From the NCBI RefSeq assembly GCF_932526225.1, contig NC_064035.1, forward strand, positions 3,161,501 through 3,225,500: a stretch of 64,000 nucleotides of DNA, in the 5' to 3' direction. Positions 52,301-63,610 of the stretch are shown here, piece after piece; position 1 is the stretch's first letter, and each line of letters opens with the position of its first letter. The stretch is from Nematostella vectensis. Taxonomy: Eukaryota > Cnidaria > Anthozoa > Actiniaria > Edwardsiidae. Both the position numbers and the translations under genes were made by a program. Under the pieces are notes generated by a model, which saw only the letters and a list, made by a program, of their open reading frames with translations, had not been told where the DNA came from and ran no database searches.

Positions 52301-55300
52301 CATCTATTCAAAAATCAAGCGAATATAAACACGAGCTTTGCCATTTTTTGCTCCTGTCCCCGCGCCCGCACTTTCAACCAATGTTATTTATTTTTAAAGT
52401 TCACCACATACTAAAATACAAATGTTGCATTATTAAAAGTCTCTTGAGGCTCCTTTTAATGATCTGAAAATGCAACGATCTGTTTGTGTCAAAATAACTA
52501 TCAGAGATTGAAGTCTGATACTTGATGAACGATTTGGATTGAAAGTAATTCAGTTACTCGCTTTGAAAGGCTGATGGAAAAAAGATCCTTTGTTTGACTC
52601 CGTATTGTGTGGGAATGTAATATGGCGGTTTGGTTGGCCTTTTTTAAATGACAACTCTGTTAATGTCACTCTACACTGCAGCAGATGACGGTATCGAGAG
52701 CGCGACTAGCGAAGCCCAAGTAGCCGTCAAGTGTGCTAATCTTGAAAGGCATTCCTGGGACTTGCCCACAGGGACTATAACCGTCGGTGGCCTAGTTCAC
52801 ACAATGGCATGGGACCCCACCGGAGAAAGGCTGGCTGTTATATTTGAGGGTACGTGTAATGCAAAGGGACAATAAATATACGTTTAAAGTTTATAGTTTA
52901 AAGTTTCTTCGTTAGTTTATATTATTGCATGAAACTTCGGGTGACTTATTGCGATTCTCAACACATTGCAAAATTACGTAAAGATAAGTGTGGCGAAAGA
53001 TAAGTCGAAAGGAAAATTCAGTTATTCACATTATTAGAAGATGGGGGAACAACTTTAGCGATGAAAAGAACGAGTGGTCTTAGTAAACTCAAAAGGTTCC
53101 CGAGTATCTTTGAAAGATGTCCGTAGAACAGTGTAGTGACGCGAAGGACGAACAAAAAAACATTAAAAAAATAAAAAATTTACTTTTATAAGGGTAAATG
53201 AAGGGTGCATGAAGGGCAATTTAAAACATATATTTGAAGTCTTTTCTAGTATCACTGATAAATGTCTTTTAAAACAAATGTCTTCTCTCATGTTTTCGCT
53301 CCTGCCCCCCCCCCCCCCCTAGATGACGGCCAGCGAGCACAACCGATGGTCGTCATGTTCAAAACGAGGCTGAAGCCCACGTTCGAGGTCCTGCCAAGGT
53401 GGGTGCGGTTGCTAAGCCTATTGGCGAGGTTGCTTACTCTATTGGCGAGGTTGCTAAGCCTATTGGCGAGGCTGCTTACTCTATTGGCGAGGCTGCTAAG
53501 CCTATTGGGTTTGTTTGTGGAGGTTTTCGTTACTGAAAAGTTTTCGGCTTTTATTTTCGTATTTTTAGCCGTGATTCAGCTTTCATTCGCGTCTCTTCGC
53601 GTTTGTCACGTTCTTCTCTGTCGTCGATGCGATCGCGAACAAACGCATCGCCAATTTCTGATCCAAGTAAAACGTCGAGTGAACGCGTGCGTGTAAGCAG
53701 AATACGAATGTCCTAGCTGCTGGTGACCCGACCCAGGGTGTGACCGCTGACCCTGAGTGTGACCGCAATGTCTTTGACAGGCCCGGCCCCTCAGGCTGCT
53801 ATGCTTGTTCGTAATTAACGGCCATCTTAATCTTATTTGTACTACCTTCATAGAGGCCACAGACTGACAAACGGCCTGAAACCGTGGCGTGGTGTTAAGT
53901 TATTCTTAAAGGGAACGAACACACAGCACTTGTAAGATAAAAGGAAACTGCGACATTTTTTTGTAGTCCATGCCCTGTGGGCCATATTTTCAGATGTGAT
54001 TTCTTACTGCAAAATAGAAGAAAAGCAGGGTTTGTTTGTATTTTAAAGAAAGCGTTCAAACTGTTGTGTAACTACCTCGTTTTGCCCATTTTCCATAACT
54101 TTTGATAGGTTTTCATTAGCACGAATTTGGAGTAATAGACTTTTGAATGAGGCCAGTAGCAGGGTTAGCCCATTAATTGCCACATGGATGTAGGAGGAAC
54201 AGTTCTAAGTTTCCTTTTCGAAATTTAGCCCAGGCAGAGTTTTCAGCCCTTTGGCAGGCTGAAAGTACAACCCGGTATCCCCAACAAATACTTGTACAAA
54301 AATGCTCTTTGGTTACATGAACGAGTTTTTAGCCTGGGATTAATTTGTCATGGGGAGTTTTCCAGCCCGGGCTAGGATGCTTAGCCCATGCAAGCGGGTT
54401 GATAATCGCCATGTGATCAGCCTAGGCTGGAAAACAATAAAATCCGCGTTCAACACAATACAATCCACAGGCTTTAGTCCAGATATAATCGGTTGGCAGA
54501 TACCCGGGCTGAGTTTTATCACCACTATTATCTGTTGATTTCCCCGCAACCATTTTTTTACCATAACAACCACCATTTTTATTATTATTACCATCACAAC
54601 TAATATCACCAACATCGTTATCAACAATAGCAAAACCACAATCACCTTTTCAACCGTCGCTGCTCCCGCGAACAAAACAACCCAGCAAAAACCCAACAAT
54701 CATCATCGTCATCACCACCATAGACAACAATAGCAACACTACCATCACCACTTCAACCATCGTTCAAGAATCCTACTAGCCGGTGGTATTGGTGGTTGAA
54801 GGGACAGCACCATCACTACCACCAACACCATCACTACCACCATCACCACCACCAACACCATCAAGATGATTGCTACCACCATCACTACCACCAACACCAT
54901 TACGATGATCGCTACCACCATCACTACCACCAACACCATTAAGATGATCGCTACCACCAGCACCATTACTACCACCAACACCATCACTACCACCAGCACC
55001 AGCACTACCACCAACACCATCACTACCACCAACACCATCACTACCACCAACACCATCACTACCACCAACACCATCACTACCACCAACACCATCAAGATGA
55101 TTGCTACCACCATCACTACCACCAACACCATCACTACCACCAACACCATTACGATGATCGCTACCACCATCACTACCACCAACACCATTAAGATGATCGC
55201 TACCACCAACACCATCACTACCACCAGCACCATCAAGATGATTGCTACCACCATCACTACCACCAGCACCATCAAGATGATTGCTACCACCATCACTACC

Positions 55301-58300
55301 ACCAACACCATTACGATGATCGCTACCACCATCACTACCACCAGCAACATCACTACCACCAACACCATCACTACCACCAGCACCATTAAGATGATCGCTA
55401 CCACCATCACTACCACCAGCACCATCAAGATGAGCACTACCACCAGCACCATCACTACCACCAACACCATCACTACCACCAGCACCATTAAGATGATCGC
55501 TACCACCATCACTACCACCAACACCATCAAGATGAGCACTACCACCAGCACCATCACTACCACCAACACCATCACTACCACCAGCACCATTAAGATGATC
55601 GCTACCACCATCACTACCACCAACACCATCACTACCACCAGCACCATCACTACCACCAGCACCATTAAGATGATCGCTACCACCATCACTACCACCAGCA
55701 CCATCACTACCACCAACACCATCAAGATGAGCACTACCACCAGCACCATCACTACCACCAGCACCATTAAGATGATCGCTACCACCATCACTACCACTAG
55801 CACCATTACTACCACCAAAACCATCAAGATGATTGCTACCACCATCACTACCACCAACACCATCACTACCACCAGCACCATCAAACTCACCATCAAAATG
55901 AGCACTACCATCAGCACCATCACTACCATCAGCACCATCGCTACCATCAGCACCATCGCTACCATCAGCATGAAAACATACCACTAGCACCATCACCCTT
56001 TCAACTGGCAACACCACGCACCAGCAATACTGTCATCATCCCATTATCATTATCACCACTACTAGTGTCGTCATCATTATTATCATCACCATTACTAGCG
56101 TCTTCATCATTATCATCACCACTACTAGTATCATCATCATTATCATCTTCATCACCACTACTAGTATCATCATCATTATCATCTTCATCACCACTACTAG
56201 TGTCGTCATCATTATCATCTTTATCACCACTACTAGTCTCGTCATCATTATCATCTTTATCACCACTACTAGTCTCGTCATCATTATTATCTTCATCACC
56301 ACTACTAGTCTCGTCATCATTATTATCTTCATCACCACTACTAGTGTCGTCATCATTATCATCTTCATCACCACTACTAGTATCATCATCATTATCATCT
56401 TCATCACCACTACTAGTGTCGTCATCATTATCATCTTTATCACCACTACTAGTCTCGTCATCATTATTATCTTCATCACCACTACTAGTCTCGTCATCAT
56501 TATTATCTTTATCACCTCTACTAGTCTCGTCATCATTATTATCTTCATCACCACTACTAGCGTCTTCATCATTATCTTCACCAATACTAGTATCATCATC
56601 ATTATCATCTTCATCACCACTACTAGTCTCGTCATCATTATCATCTTCATCACCACTACTAGTGTCGTCATCATTATCATCTCAATCACCACTACTAGTC
56701 TCGTCATCATTATTATCTTCATCACCACTACTAATGCCGTCATCATTATCATTATCATCACCCACTACTAGCGTCATCATCATCATCATCATCATCATTG
56801 TCTTTATCATCATCGCCATTACTATTGACAACAACGAAACCACCACACCCCCAAAACACTTTCCACTCTACCTTGCCATTAAGTGACAACGACTTGCATC
56901 ATACTCTAAATTCTTCATGATTTAGTGTCACTTCTTCACAGTCTTGCATCGTGCTCTAAACTCTTCATGATTTAGTGTAACTTCTTCCCAGTCTTGCATC
57001 AAGCTCTAAACTCTTCATGATTTAGTGTCACTTCTTCCCAGTCTTGCATCATGCTCTAAACTCTTTATGATTTAGTGTCACTTCTTCCCAGTCTTGCATC
57101 ATGCTCTAAACTCTTTATGATTTAGTGTCACTTCTTTCCAGTCTTGCATCATGCTCTAAACTCTTCATGATTTAGTGTCACTTCTTCCCAGTCTTGCATC
57201 ATGCTCTAAACTCTTTATGATTTAGTGTCACTTCTTCCCAGTCTTGCATCATGCTCTAAACTCTTTATGATTTAGTGTCACTTCTTTCCAATCTTGCATC
57301 ATGCTCTAAACTCTTTATGATTTAGTGTCACTTCTTTCCAATCTTGCATCATGCTCTAAACTCTTCATGATTTAGTGTCACTTCTTCCCAGTCTTGCATC
57401 ATGCTCTAAACTCTTTATGATTTAGTGTCACTTCTTTCCAATCTTGCATCATGCTCTAAACTCTTCATGATTTAGTGTCACTTCTTTCCAGTCTTGCATC
57501 ATGCTCTAAACTCTTTATGATTTAGTGTCACTTCTTCTCAGTCTTGCATCATGCTCTAAACTCTTTATGATTTAGTGTCACTTCTTCCCAGTCTTGCATC
57601 ATGCTCTAAACTCTTTATGATTTAGTGTCACTTCTTTCCAGTCTTGCATCATGCTCTAAACTCTTTATGATTTAGTGTCACTTCTTTCCAGTCTTGCATC
57701 ATGTCTAAAATGTTCATGATTTAGTGTCACTTCTTTCCAGTCTTGCATCATGCTCTAAACTCTTTATGATTTAGTGTCACTTCTTCCCAGTCTTGCATCA
57801 TGTCTAAAATGTTCATGATTTAGTGTCACTTCTTCTCAGTCTTGCATCATGCTCTAAACTCTTCCTGATTTAGTGTCACTTCTTCTCAGTCTTGCATCAT
57901 GCTCTAAACTCTTTATGATTTAGTGTCACTTCTTCCCAGTCTTGCATCATGCTCTAAACTCTTTATGATTTAGTGTCACTTCTTCCCAGTCTTGCATCAT
58001 GTCTAAAATGTTCATGATTCAGTGTCACTTCTTCCCAGTCTTGCATCATGCTCTTAACTCTTCCTGATTTAGTGTCACTTCTTTCCAGTCTTGCATCATG
58101 TCTAAAATGTTCATGATTTAGTGTCACTTCTTTCCAGTCTTGCATCAGGCTCTAAACTCTTCATGATTTAGTGTCACTTCTTTCCAGTCTTGCATCATGC
58201 TCTAAACTCTTCATGATTTAGTGTCACTTCTTCCCAGTCTTGCATCATGTCTAAAATGTTCATGATTTAGTGTCACTTCTTCCCAGTCTTGCATCATGTC

Positions 58301-60422
58301 TAAAATGTTCATGATTTAGTGTCACTTCTTCCCAGTCTTGCATCAAGCTCTAAACTCTTCATGATTTAGTGTCACTTCTTCCCAGTCTTGCATCATGCTC
58401 TAAACTCTTCAAGATTTAGTTTCACTTCTTCCCAGTCTTGCATCATCTTCTAAACTCTTCATGATTTAGTGTCACTTCTTTCCAGTCTTGCATCATGCTC
58501 TGAACTCTTTATGATTTAGTGTCACTTCTTCTCAGTCTTGCATCATGCTCTAAACTCTTTATGATTTAGTGTCACTTCTTCTCAGTCTTGCATCATGCTC
58601 TAAACTCTTTATGATTTAGTGTCACTTCTTTCCAGTCTTGCATCATGCTCTAAACTCTTCCTGATATAGTGTCACTTCTTCCCAGTCTTGCATCATGTCT
58701 AAAATGTTCATGATTTAGTGTCACTTCTTCCCAGTCTTGCATCATGTCTAAAATGTTCATGATTTAGTGTCACTTCTTTCCAGTCTTGCATCATGCTCTA
58801 AACTCTTTATGATTTAGTGTCACTTCTTCTCAGTCTTGCATCATGCTCTAAACTCTTTATGATTTAGTGTCACTTCTTTCCAGTCTTGCATCATGCTCTA
58901 AACTCTTCATGATTTAGTGTCACTTCTTTCCAGTCTTGCATCATGTCTAAAATGTTCATGATTTAGTGTCACTTCTTTCCAGTCTTGCATCAGGCTCTAA
59001 ACTCTTCATGATTTAGTGTCACTTCTTTCCAGTCTTGCATCATGCTCTAAACTCTTCATGATTTAGTGTCACTTCTTCCCAGTCTTGCATCATACTCTAA
59101 ATTCTTCATGATTCAGTGTCACTTCTTCCCAGTCTTGCATCATGTCTAAAATGTTCATGATTTAGTGTCACGTCTTTCCAGTCTTGCATCAGGCTCTAAA
59201 CTCTTCATGATTTAGTGTCACTTCTTCCCAGTCTTGCATCATGTCTAAAATGTTCATGATTTAGTGTCACTTCTTCCCAGTCTTGCATCATGCTCTAAAC
59301 TCTTCATGATTTAGTGTCACTTCTTCCTAGTCTTGCATCATGTCTAAAATGTTCATGATTTAGTGTCACTTCTTCCCAGTCTTGCATCATGCTCTAAACT
59401 CTTCCTGATTTAGTGTCACTTCTTTCCAGTCTTGCATCATGCTCTAAACTCTTCATGATTTAGTGTCACTTCTTCCCAGTCTTGCATCATGTCTAAAATG
59501 TTCATGATTTAGTGTCACTTCTTCCCAGTCTTGCATCATGCTCTAAACTCTTCATGATTTAGTGTCACTTCTTCCCAGTCTTGCATCATGTCTAAAATGT
59601 TCATGATTTAGTGTCACTTCTTCCCAGTCTTGCATCATGCTCTAAACTCTTCCTGATATAGTGTCACTTCTTACCAGTCTTGCATCATGCTCTAAACTCT
59701 TCAAGATTTAGTGTCACTTCTTCCCAGTCTTGCATCATGCTCTAAACTCTTTATGATTTAGTGTCACTTCTTCCCAGTCTTGCATCATGCTCTAAACTCT
59801 TCATGATTTAGTGTCACTTCTTTCCAGTGGTTTCGTTCAAGGTCCGCCAGATACAATACCGCAGCTAATCGCATTTCAACAGAACTTCAAACATGGAGCC
59901 GTGTTGACTGTGGTAAGACATCCCTTTTGATTCCTAGCACTATACAATACCGCAGCTAATCGCATTTAAACAGAACTTTAAACATGGAGCCGTGTTGACT
60001 GTGGTAAGACATCTCTTTTGATTCCTAGCACTATACAGTAGTTGAATGTCCCCCGTCTGGGAAAGAAAGAGCAGAAGGTGTCTATGCCTACGTGAAAACG
60101 GAGTAGTTTCAACATTAGCACTTCGTATTTTTTATATCTCCCTGATTCCAACACCAGTCCTGGAAGAGTCTGTCCGCCTCTCTGTGTCTTTTAGTCCCCC
60201 ATGCATATCTGTCTCGCTCTCTGTCTCTTTTTCCCCATCTTTCTGACTGTCTTCTGCCTGCCTTCTTGAGTCTTTGTAATGCTCTCTTTACAGTGCTGGT
60301 CTGACGGAACCATATCATTCGTGCCTCTGCTCTATACTCCTCTAACAGAAGATGATGGACAGGCCTACCGCGGTGGCCCGGCAAATGGAATCCCACGGGC
60401 ACTGGCCATGTACTCTGAGTAA
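43329..60422 (+). CDS. AAAS: aladin, WD-repeat nucleoporin (one N-terminal part not located)
   Basis: Exons: 43329-43454, 46319-46458, 48187-48253, 48465-48496, 48595-48654, 50153-50236, 50605-50725, 51259-51380, 51455-51515, 51751-51844, 52682-52849, 53323-53398, 59828-59912 and 60294-60422 (stop TAA). From 46319 on all phases agree. The start MSLLSVFSPPPGPDTVTVFE resembles the aladin N-terminus. WD-type segments follow: RAIAWHPHASKFALAWQDD, GHSPVTTIAWSHDGQFLVSG, LWDTTIETATPLYRAGGG, MFRIWETKTWTCEKW, GRCKSACWSPDGSILVF and HTMAWDPTGERLAVIFEG. WETKTWTCEKWSNLSGRC is typical of aladin. The protein is a peripheral part of the nuclear pore complex; loss in humans causes triple A syndrome. About 70 residues expected between exon 1 and 46319 are missing from my model. 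An open stretch at 45389-45527 is a weak candidate. ATG at 43314 is in frame but 43329 fits the family better. Confidence 0.9.
43735..44890. mobile_element. foldback-type element in AAAS intron 1
   Basis: Long, diverged inverted arms. The left has GGACTCGAGTTAGGACTCAA, AT-rich sequence, then TTACTATTTATCGGC. The right, reverse complemented, has GGACTCGAGATAGGATC, similar AT-rich sequence and GTACTATTTATCGGC. The left arm also has tandem GAGTTAGGACTC units. The centre (43915-44770) has no coding features. Confidence 0.55.
44937..45130 (-). mobile_element. probable LINE 3' end, minus strand
   Basis: On the minus strand the segment reads GGGGCTTACGCCC, continues U-rich, then GTGACAAAGCCAATAAACTA, with a terminal AACTA repeat. 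A short microsatellite after AATAAA is typical of LINE 3' tails. No reverse transcriptase sequence is present. Confidence 0.5.
49304..50152 (+). repeat. 61-bp array derived from an AAAS acceptor
   Basis: Units with GATCTTGCATGTCGTCTCTT then AGGTTATTGCCTGTCTAG start at 49304, 49365 and 49426, with further longer-spaced copies at about 49510, 49955 and 50031. The functional acceptor of the exon at 50153 reads AGATCTTTTGCTGTCTCTAT then AG/GCCTTTATC, which aligns with the unit. GGGTCCATCTCA also precedes both. The array is interrupted by a MITE at 49570-49928. Confidence 0.8.
49570..49928. mobile_element. 359-bp MITE with 16-bp terminal inverted repeats
   Basis: The ends are exact inverted copies of CAGGCCCGTAGCCAGG. 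TAGCT flanks both sides (49565-49569 and 49929-49933). A paralogous empty site, GTCTAGCTTTGTGTGAATGC, exists in the same array at about 50085-50101, so the 5-bp target duplication is directly supported. The CAGG start is seen in hAT-like and related elements, but a 5-bp duplication does not settle the superfamily. Confidence 0.85.
51991..52369. mobile_element. about 380-bp foldback MITE in AAAS intron 10
   Basis: Inverted copies of GACAGGAGCAAAAAATGGCA lie at both ends. Inner arms 52060-52140 and 52225-52310 are also complementary (AATATAAAACAAAATAAGC, GGTAGATTATCCGAGATAT). The whole element can fold into one imperfect hairpin. No coding capacity. Confidence 0.75.
52679..52684 (+). promoter_or_regulatory. 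NAGNAG tandem acceptor in AAAS
   Basis: CAGCAG ends the intron before exon 52682-52849. Use of the first AG gives LLDADDG and of the second gives LLDDDG. Both keep the frame, differing by one alanine. Confidence 0.55.
53399..53510 (+). repeat. 21-bp array directly after an AAAS donor
   Basis: Five units of the type GTTGCTAAGCCTATTGGCGAG start within ten bases of the donor at 53399, with alternating GCTAAGCC and GCTTACTC variants (a 42-bp double unit). Reading on from the exon in frame gives repeated LLSLLAR and LLTLLAR and stays open to 53696. Confidence 0.85.
54785..55990. repeat. 18-bp (ACC/ATC-rich) minisatellite
   Basis: Units of the type ATCACTACCACCAACACC, interspersed with ATCAAGATGATTGCTACC and ATTAAGATGATCGCTACC variants in a higher-order pattern. 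Long open frames on both strands (Thr-rich, Gly/Ser/Asp-rich, Val/Met-rich) come from the period being a multiple of three. It is in the AAAS intron 53399-59827. Confidence 0.95.
56036..56820. repeat. 36-bp (CAT/CTT)-rich minisatellite
   Basis: About 20 units of the type CCACTACTAGTGTCGTCATC then ATTATCATCTTCATCA. Open frames with Ser/Leu-rich or Met/Val-rich translations are artefacts. It follows the 18-bp array in the same intron after about 50 bp. Confidence 0.95.
56892..59827 (+). repeat. 50-bp array carrying about 58 acceptor copies (AAAS intron 12)
   Basis: The 50-bp unit contains TCTTGCATCATGCTCTAAAC and GATTTAGTGTCACTTCTT then CCCAG. A 49-bp variant has GTCTAAAATGTTC. Each unit ends CACTTCTTCCCAG or CACTTCTTTCCAG. 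The last one is the functional acceptor CACTTCTTTCCAG/TGG of the exon at 59828. Nearly all copies keep a strong acceptor consensus. Confidence 0.96.
59852..60033 (+). repeat. 91-bp duplication of AAAS exon 13 end, donor and intron start
   Basis: The unit from TACAATACCGCAGCTAATCG through the exon end GTTGACTGTG/GTAAGA and on to ATTCCTAGCACTA is repeated at 59943 with only a few changes. The second copy has a complete donor at about 60004. A third start (TACAGTAG) is cut short. Confidence 0.92.
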
Positions 60423-63358
60423 TGCATAAACCAGGTGTAAGGTGTAGATGGGGTATTACAACGGCGCATCTCAAGGTATTCCACGATTACTGGCCAAGAG
60501 CTCTGAATACGTAACTTATTCTATAGCAAAGGGTATAGGCCGTGGTTAATAATACAGAGGTTCGTATCTTAGGATAAACTGCAGTCACCGGAAAGAGCCT
60601 GAATAGGTAATTAGTAGAGGGGGGAGGGCTGTGGTGATATACATAGCTACTGTTCGTGTCTAATGGTATATGCCCGCGTCCGCGCTAGTCTTTAAATACT
60701 CCGACTAGAGAAATGAATTAACGAGAATAGGGAACATAGATTATAATACTAACAAATATCTCTCATGGGCATATTACGTTAATTGACCATGTACTGATAC
60801 CAAATAACACCTAATGGAAAACAAGATGTTCACTTACAGTTGAATCACCGCAAAGACGAGGATGATAATCGATCTTGTGGAATGATACTTGTGAATCAAA
60901 TAAATATTTTTATATTAGCAGTAAGATTGATGAACTCAGTTAATACATATAAACGCCAGATTATACTCGACCTTTCTCCTCTCTCTCTCCTCTCTTGCGA
61001 TCAGGTTGAGCTAATGGTTTATCAGTTACTCGTAGGCTTTCAGTATCTGCTAGCATTTTACTCGCTAGACATTTTTGTGTTTCTATATATAAAAAAAAAA
61101 CACCATGCTGCCCCTGTGGTCAATGTTGCTGCCTTTCAAAAGAGTACCATCACGGACACCACCACCACTGATGATGCCGAAATAACATGACGAACCGAAG
61201 AACTGCTTTAGATAAAGGCTCTGTGGTAGTTACCTTTGTGAAAGTCCCAAAATATTAATGACATATCAGGCGAACAATACGCTATACTGAGACCTAGATC
61301 TACTCTAGGGTTTACTATTGATTTTATCCTGATTCTCAACTAATCATACCATGTTAACGGTTTCTTTGAATAAAAATACTCCCCCTGGTGGACACTACGG
61401 TAACTTGGGTATCATGCCGCTCACGCGCCATCCGCAGCTATTATTCTCAACCTTATCCCACATCACATCGGTACTCCGCCACGATCCTATCTTGTTATAG
61501 GCTAGTTATATCACATAATGTATTGATTACTATTATTAATTAAGGCATTATTACTCGAAGATTGTCGCGGTAGCCTGGTGGTTGCTTGGCGTGACCTTTT
61601 TTTTCTTTTGTACACTTACAACTGCTCGAAATGGACTGTGTGTATTGGTATTTATTGATCTAATTGATTGTTTCGAGGAGTGGATCAGATAGATTAATTC
61701 TCAGTCTAATTAAGAGCCCAAAACCTTTCTAAGATTACAATATCTGCGGTAGTCGGCATTTTTATTGTTAGGTTTCACGTGATAAGATTTGACAGCCTTT
61801 GACAGGTTTTTTCCCTTTTTTGGCATTGATCGTTGGTTGATTTTTGTCTTATTTTGTCTATGGACCCCTATGCTAGTGCAAAGGATATTAGTTGCCATTC
61901 CCATTAGCATTTCTATACCCTACAAAAACGAAAATAACAACAAGCCGAAAATACCTTATTGTTGTTCATATATTAAGAGTCAGCGTTGATTCTATGTTAA
62001 GGACCCTGTAGGGTTTTGTGGCGTCTTCGTGAGCTCGTGCTTCCCCAGATCACATTCCAAACATAGTTCTCTTCGACAAAGAAAGCGCCGCACCGCCAAC
62101 AGTCTATTGGTTTTACAGATGTCCCAATCCTTCACTAAGCCAAATGATGTTTTAAACAGGCGATGCAGCGCTTTAAAGTTCTCGTCTTGTCTGAAAAAGG
62201 ACACACACGAAATATCCCGAGTACAGCTCGCTCGGATGTTCTTGGCCAAAACATCCGAAAAAAATATCATGAGCCGAATGCGTCCTTTGAAGGCCTGATC
62301 TGCAAAGTGACACCGTGGATGCAAATTCTGCCTTATTCGGGTTTCGCTGACCCCTTGGGCTTCACTATATTTGAAAAGAAAACATAGACAAGTGTAGAAG
62401 CGCAAACAATATTCCTTGAGTCACATTTCCTCCTGTATAAATAAAGACAGCTCGTAGGTAAGGTCACAGGGTGTGATTCGGACTGGGGGGAAGCTGTGAA
62501 TTAGTGTGTTTTTCTAATTCAACTATAGCCTAAGGATAAAATGGAGCTTTGCGCTGAGTTTCAGTTCATTGATTTCTTTTAAACCAGTTGCAGATGTCAT
62601 TCAGATACGTTTATACTCGGGCATAAAATGGGGGCTGAAAGGCTGTGGTTGAACGCGATTTCCTTATTCCTCTGGTAGGAAGGGCTGGATGAAGAACAGT
62701 CTTTCTCTTTTGGAAACTTCTTCGAGGCTCGGGTTCTAAGGCTCGACAAACCGCGTTTACTTTTTCCATAGTCATAAAACCACAGTCGAAATTTGGGCGG
62801 ATAGCCCACTGAACTTTTTCAAGAAATGTGGCCGTCCAATCCAGATATACAAGTATATGCGAAATATGTTATAGTCGTCTGCCGCCTTCCTTGATTGGAG
62901 AGGAGATTTTTTCTTACTATCGAGTTTGTGTAGATTTTGAGGTTATTAAGTGTTATGTCATAGGAATGGCGCTAAAGGGGGAGTATGTATGTGTACAAAA
63001 TAATCTACCCCAGCACCGTCTGCTCACAACACGATACAGCGTTTGCTTATCCCTGTGACTATTTTTAAAAGAGCCACAAATTCTATGTCAAGGCGTTCTG
63101 ATCACCATAGGTTCAAGGCAAATGGATTATCAGAGGTGTAGATAAAGTTAGAGAAAAATATAGGCTCTACCGCTACTAAAGATAGATGCCATCGTATAGT
63201 TTCATGAAGATCGTCTCGAGGCTTAAGCTGACAAATCGGTGGCTCTCCCAGCATGTTCAGCACATTTCCATGTACTATAGAGAGGTTTGCTTATACTCCA
63301 ATCCCTGATGGCCAAATAATTAGACCTTGATTGGGTTTTCGTTTCCTTGTGTTTATAG
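60423..63358. other. no gene recognised; AAAS 3' flank and intergenic
   Basis: AATAAA at 60899-60904 could be the AAAS poly(A) signal. At 61992-62405 frames are open on both strands, with a minus-strand 137-residue translation rich in Cys and basic residues. I recognise none of them, and cannot say which, if any, is coding. The rest holds only short frames. Confidence 0.4.
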
Positions 63359-63610
63359 GGTTATGTTGATGCTTTTATAACGCGTGGACACAGCAAGGAA
63401 AGCCTTTACATGTGCGCCGAGTTATTAAAGGATAAAGACCTTACAATGCACGATAATCGCGCTTCACTGGGCTACTGCGCAGTCTACTGTGCGATCAACA
63501 CTCGTTTTTACTGGCATGAAGAAAACACCCTGCGCTTCGTTTACATGCATTCCATGCTATCGGAACTGTTAAATCAAACTCCCTTGCGAGGGCAGACTAG
63601 ACTATCCTAA
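63359..63610 (+). CDS. possible terminal exon of an unknown gene
   Basis: A frame opens directly after TTCCTTGTGTTTATAG, a good acceptor, and an in-frame TAG sits in the acceptor itself, so the open region starts exactly where an exon would. It encodes 83 residues, beginning GYVDAFITRGHSKESLYM and including LGYCAVYCAINTRFYWHEE, to a TAA at 63608-63610. The composition looks like a folded helical protein. I do not recognise the family and found no convincing upstream exon within the window. Confidence 0.4.
   Translation, partial: GYVDAFITRGHSKESLYMCAELLKDKDLTMHDNRASLGYCAVYCAINTRFYWHEENTLRFVYMHSMLSELLNQTPLRGQTRLS

Noticed and set aside
53583..53860. Overlapping minus-strand frames near 53.6 kb
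   Set aside because: No homology or splice context; they lie in the AAAS intron after exon 12.
54745..56886. Frames of 240-413 residues on both strands (Thr-rich, Gly-Ser-Asp-rich, Val-Met-rich, Ser-Leu-rich)
   Set aside because: All are products of 18-bp and 36-bp simple repeats within an AAAS intron. Several frames are open at once, which argues against coding.
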